Positions 20,673 to 21,753 of a DNA stretch of 21,753 bases are shown in pieces. Source of the stretch: CAYRRR01 sp964426755 (GTDB lineage: Bacteria > Patescibacteriota > Saccharimonadia > Saccharimonadales > JAGQNJ01); contig CAYRRR010000010.1 of the NCBI GenBank assembly GCA_964426755.1, positions 1-21,753 of the forward strand. Direction: 5' to 3'. The notes under the pieces were generated by a model. The model saw only the letters and a list, made by a program, of their open reading frames with translations, made no database searches and had not been told where the DNA came from. A program made the translations under genes and the position numbers. The stretch's first letter is position 1. Every line of letters begins with the position of its first letter.

Positions 20673-21573
20673 CCGTCTCTTTCAGGCCTGCTCGACCAAG
20701 ATTTAATGGTATAGACCGATCATCTAACTGCAGTAATACCTCATCACTTTTCGGTGGAATGTTCAGCACCACCCCTGCCCCATAATCAACTGGCACATAT
20801 TCATCAAACCCAGTTTCAGTGGCATCTTTCACTAAAGGGCTGATGGTATCATAGTGAGTCGTTGCCCATACAACCAATCGTTTGTTTGGGTTCGCCTTAT
20901 GGAAAGCTCCAGAATATCTGTCTAATAATCGAATCGATTTTTTTGTTCGATCAACAACATCATGCACTCCTTCTGCGCCATGTTGTTCACGAACATCTTT
21001 TTCGGCATCCATCTCATGCATTGCCCATGCCCTTGGGCTAATTCCGGTACCCGGACCGTCTTCTGCACCATATTTATCACGTAGGAAGCTAACATACTCA
21101 GGCTTTTCGAATATGCGCGGCTCCCTTAAATGTCGAACTGGGTTAATGTCCTGGTCTGTGGCCTCAGATCGTCTGGTTCTAAAGTCGTCGTTGAAATTAA
21201 TAATTCTGTCGGTAGGATTTATGCCAAGCTCTTCCATTACTGCTACTGCAGCATCCTGTGCTAATTGCCCGGTCTCAAGACTTCGGCGACCCCCACCAGC
21301 ATATTGAGTGTCGCTTGACACAAAGAAGAACATTGTCTCAGCACCTTCCTCGGGTTCAGCACCTTCCTCAGATTTTAATAGGTCTCTAAAAAGTTCAAGA
21401 TTGCGCTCATACGCAGCAGATGCGGCTTCTGGCGTAAGCGAACCAGCATCTGCTGCATCTCTATCTCTGTTGTAGCGTTCGTGCCGTTGTAAAACGATGG
21501 CAGTTCCGCCTGGTTCCAAATCTGGAATATGAATATGCTCTTTTTCGATTTTTGGTGTTTGTTTTTCTGACAT
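20644..21573 (-). CDS. Divergent histidine phosphatase superfamily protein
   Basis: A 309-residue protein whose landmarks suggest the phosphoglycerate-mutase-like histidine phosphatase fold. AIVLQRHERYNRD (His31) stands where RHG normally lies. VSSDTQYAGGGRRSLETGQLAQ resembles the SSxxxRxxQTA segment, and VVWATTHYDTISP (His240) resembles the second catalytic His motif. The Gly of RHG is Glu here and insertions enlarge the middle. The substrate is unknown and activity uncertain. A perfect -35 and spacing (TTGACA, 17 nt, TAAGAT) place the start at the ATG (6 nt). An 18-nt duplication encodes EEGAEP-EEGAE near residues 70-79. Confidence 0.7.
   Translation of the reverse strand: MSEKQTPKIEKEHIHIPDLEPGGTAIVLQRHERYNRDRDAADAGSLTPEAASAAYERNLELFRDLLKSEEGAEPEEGAETMFFFVSSDTQYAGGGRRSLETGQLAQDAAVAVMEELGINPTDRIINFNDDFRTRRSEATDQDINPVRHLREPRIFEKPEYVSFLRDKYGAEDGPGTGISPRAWAMHEMDAEKDVREQHGAEGVHDVVDRTKKSIRLLDRYSGAFHKANPNKRLVVWATTHYDTISPLVKDATETGFDEYVPVDYGAGVVLNIPPKSDEVLLQLDDRSIPLNLGRAGLKETVIPPAEQEN
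21338..21369 (-). repeat. Short in-frame tandem repeat, period 18
   Basis: TCAGCACCTTCCTC occurs at 21338-21351 and again at 21356-21369, a period of 18 bases. It encodes a duplicated acidic Glu-Gly-Ala-Glu segment in the histidine-phosphatase-like protein. Confidence 0.75.
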
Positions 21574-21579
21574 ACAAAC

Positions 21580-21608
21580 ATCTTAACATACTTATGCTTT
21601 TTTGTCAA
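21580..21608 (-). promoter_or_regulatory. Promoter of the histidine-phosphatase-like gene
   Basis: Minus strand: TTGACA (21603-21608), 17-nt spacer, TAAGAT (21580-21585), then 6 nt to the ATG. The spacer contains AAGCATAAGT, shared with the promoter at 3670-3698. Confidence 0.8.
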
Positions 21609-21619
21609 TTTTATTTTAA

Positions 21620-21753
21620 TTAGGATCGGCGGTTTGCAAGATACTGAGCAAGCCCAATTAAGAAATTTACGCTGTTTTGACTCCAGGTAACCGTCTGGCT
21701 TTTAAGTGAGTCGATAGCTTTATTAATAGAGACATCTGCTTCTCTAGAGGCAT
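21620..21753 (-). CDS. 3' end of an unrecognised gene, cut by window edge
   Basis: An open frame enters from the right edge and ends at TAA (21620-21622). The visible 44 codons are A-S-R-E-A-D-V-S-I-N, continuing through AIDSLKSQTVTWSQNSVNFL and ending AQYLANRRS. The stretch looks helical and amphipathic. The family is not recognised. The placement, ending just before the next promoter, supports a real gene. Confidence 0.5.
   Translation of the reverse strand, partial: ASREADVSINKAIDSLKSQTVTWSQNSVNFLIGLAQYLANRRS

Noticed and set aside
1..21753. CRISPR array, insertion sequence or phage genes
   Set aside because: No regularly spaced repeats, transposase, integrase or structural phage proteins were seen.

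Overview
The window looks like part of a small, compact bacterial genome of the Candidate Phyla Radiation (Patescibacteria), most likely a Saccharibacterium (TM7). This is an inference from gene content and style: short intergenic gaps, overlapping genes, Lys/Ala/Pro-rich tails on ribosomal proteins S6 and S20, and several very divergent small proteins. TGA is used as an ordinary stop (for example at 14904-14906), which argues against the UGA=Gly code of Gracilibacteria and Absconditabacteria. A run of exactly 100 N (3158-3257) shows this is a scaffold from a draft or metagenome assembly.

Layout. 1-378: the truncated ribosomal protein S6 gene, with a strong promoter and a possible structured leader. 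565-2820: DNA translocase FtsK with a terminator. 2845-3626: two acidic hypothetical proteins on either side of the assembly gap. 3708-8705: an RNA-decay and repair operon transcribed leftward (pnp, a small membrane protein, a family-4 uracil-DNA glycosylase, RNase J). 8880-11741: rpsO, truB, a truB-like leader ORF and a degenerate DHH-family protein, a neighbourhood resembling the rbfA/nrnA-truB-rpsO-pnp order of other bacteria. 11894-12268: rpsT on the plus strand. 12273-14577: Nudix hydrolase, holA and mutM. 14658-16268: small hypotheticals, a HAD hydrolase and a membrane-anchored protein. 16324-18951: DNA polymerase I. 19072-21573: a phytoene/squalene synthase-family protein, a P-loop protein and a divergent histidine phosphatase. 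21620-21753: the 3' end of an unrecognised gene. No tRNA, rRNA, CRISPR, transposase or phage gene was recognised. No gene-free stretch exceeds 300 bases; the longest (379-675) holds the rpsF promoter and the ftsK terminator.

The housekeeping content fits together as DNA replication and repair (PolA, HolA, MutM, UDG, FtsK), RNA maturation and decay (PNPase, RNase J, TruB) and ribosomal proteins (S6, S15, S20).

The most notable signals are these. (1) A -10 hexamer lies at a fixed short distance, usually exactly 6 nt, before the ATG of about a dozen genes, predicting widespread leaderless mRNAs. (2) A second, diverged copy of the truB 5' end sits upstream of truB as a 50-codon leader ORF whose stop overlaps the truB start, with a palindrome between the copies. 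(3) Several enzymes have lost family-defining ligands: a family-4 UDG without its Fe-S cysteines, a MutM zinc finger with Cys4 replaced by Glu, and a DHH protein without DHH. (4) Two sets of promoters share sequence in the spacer between -35 and -10.
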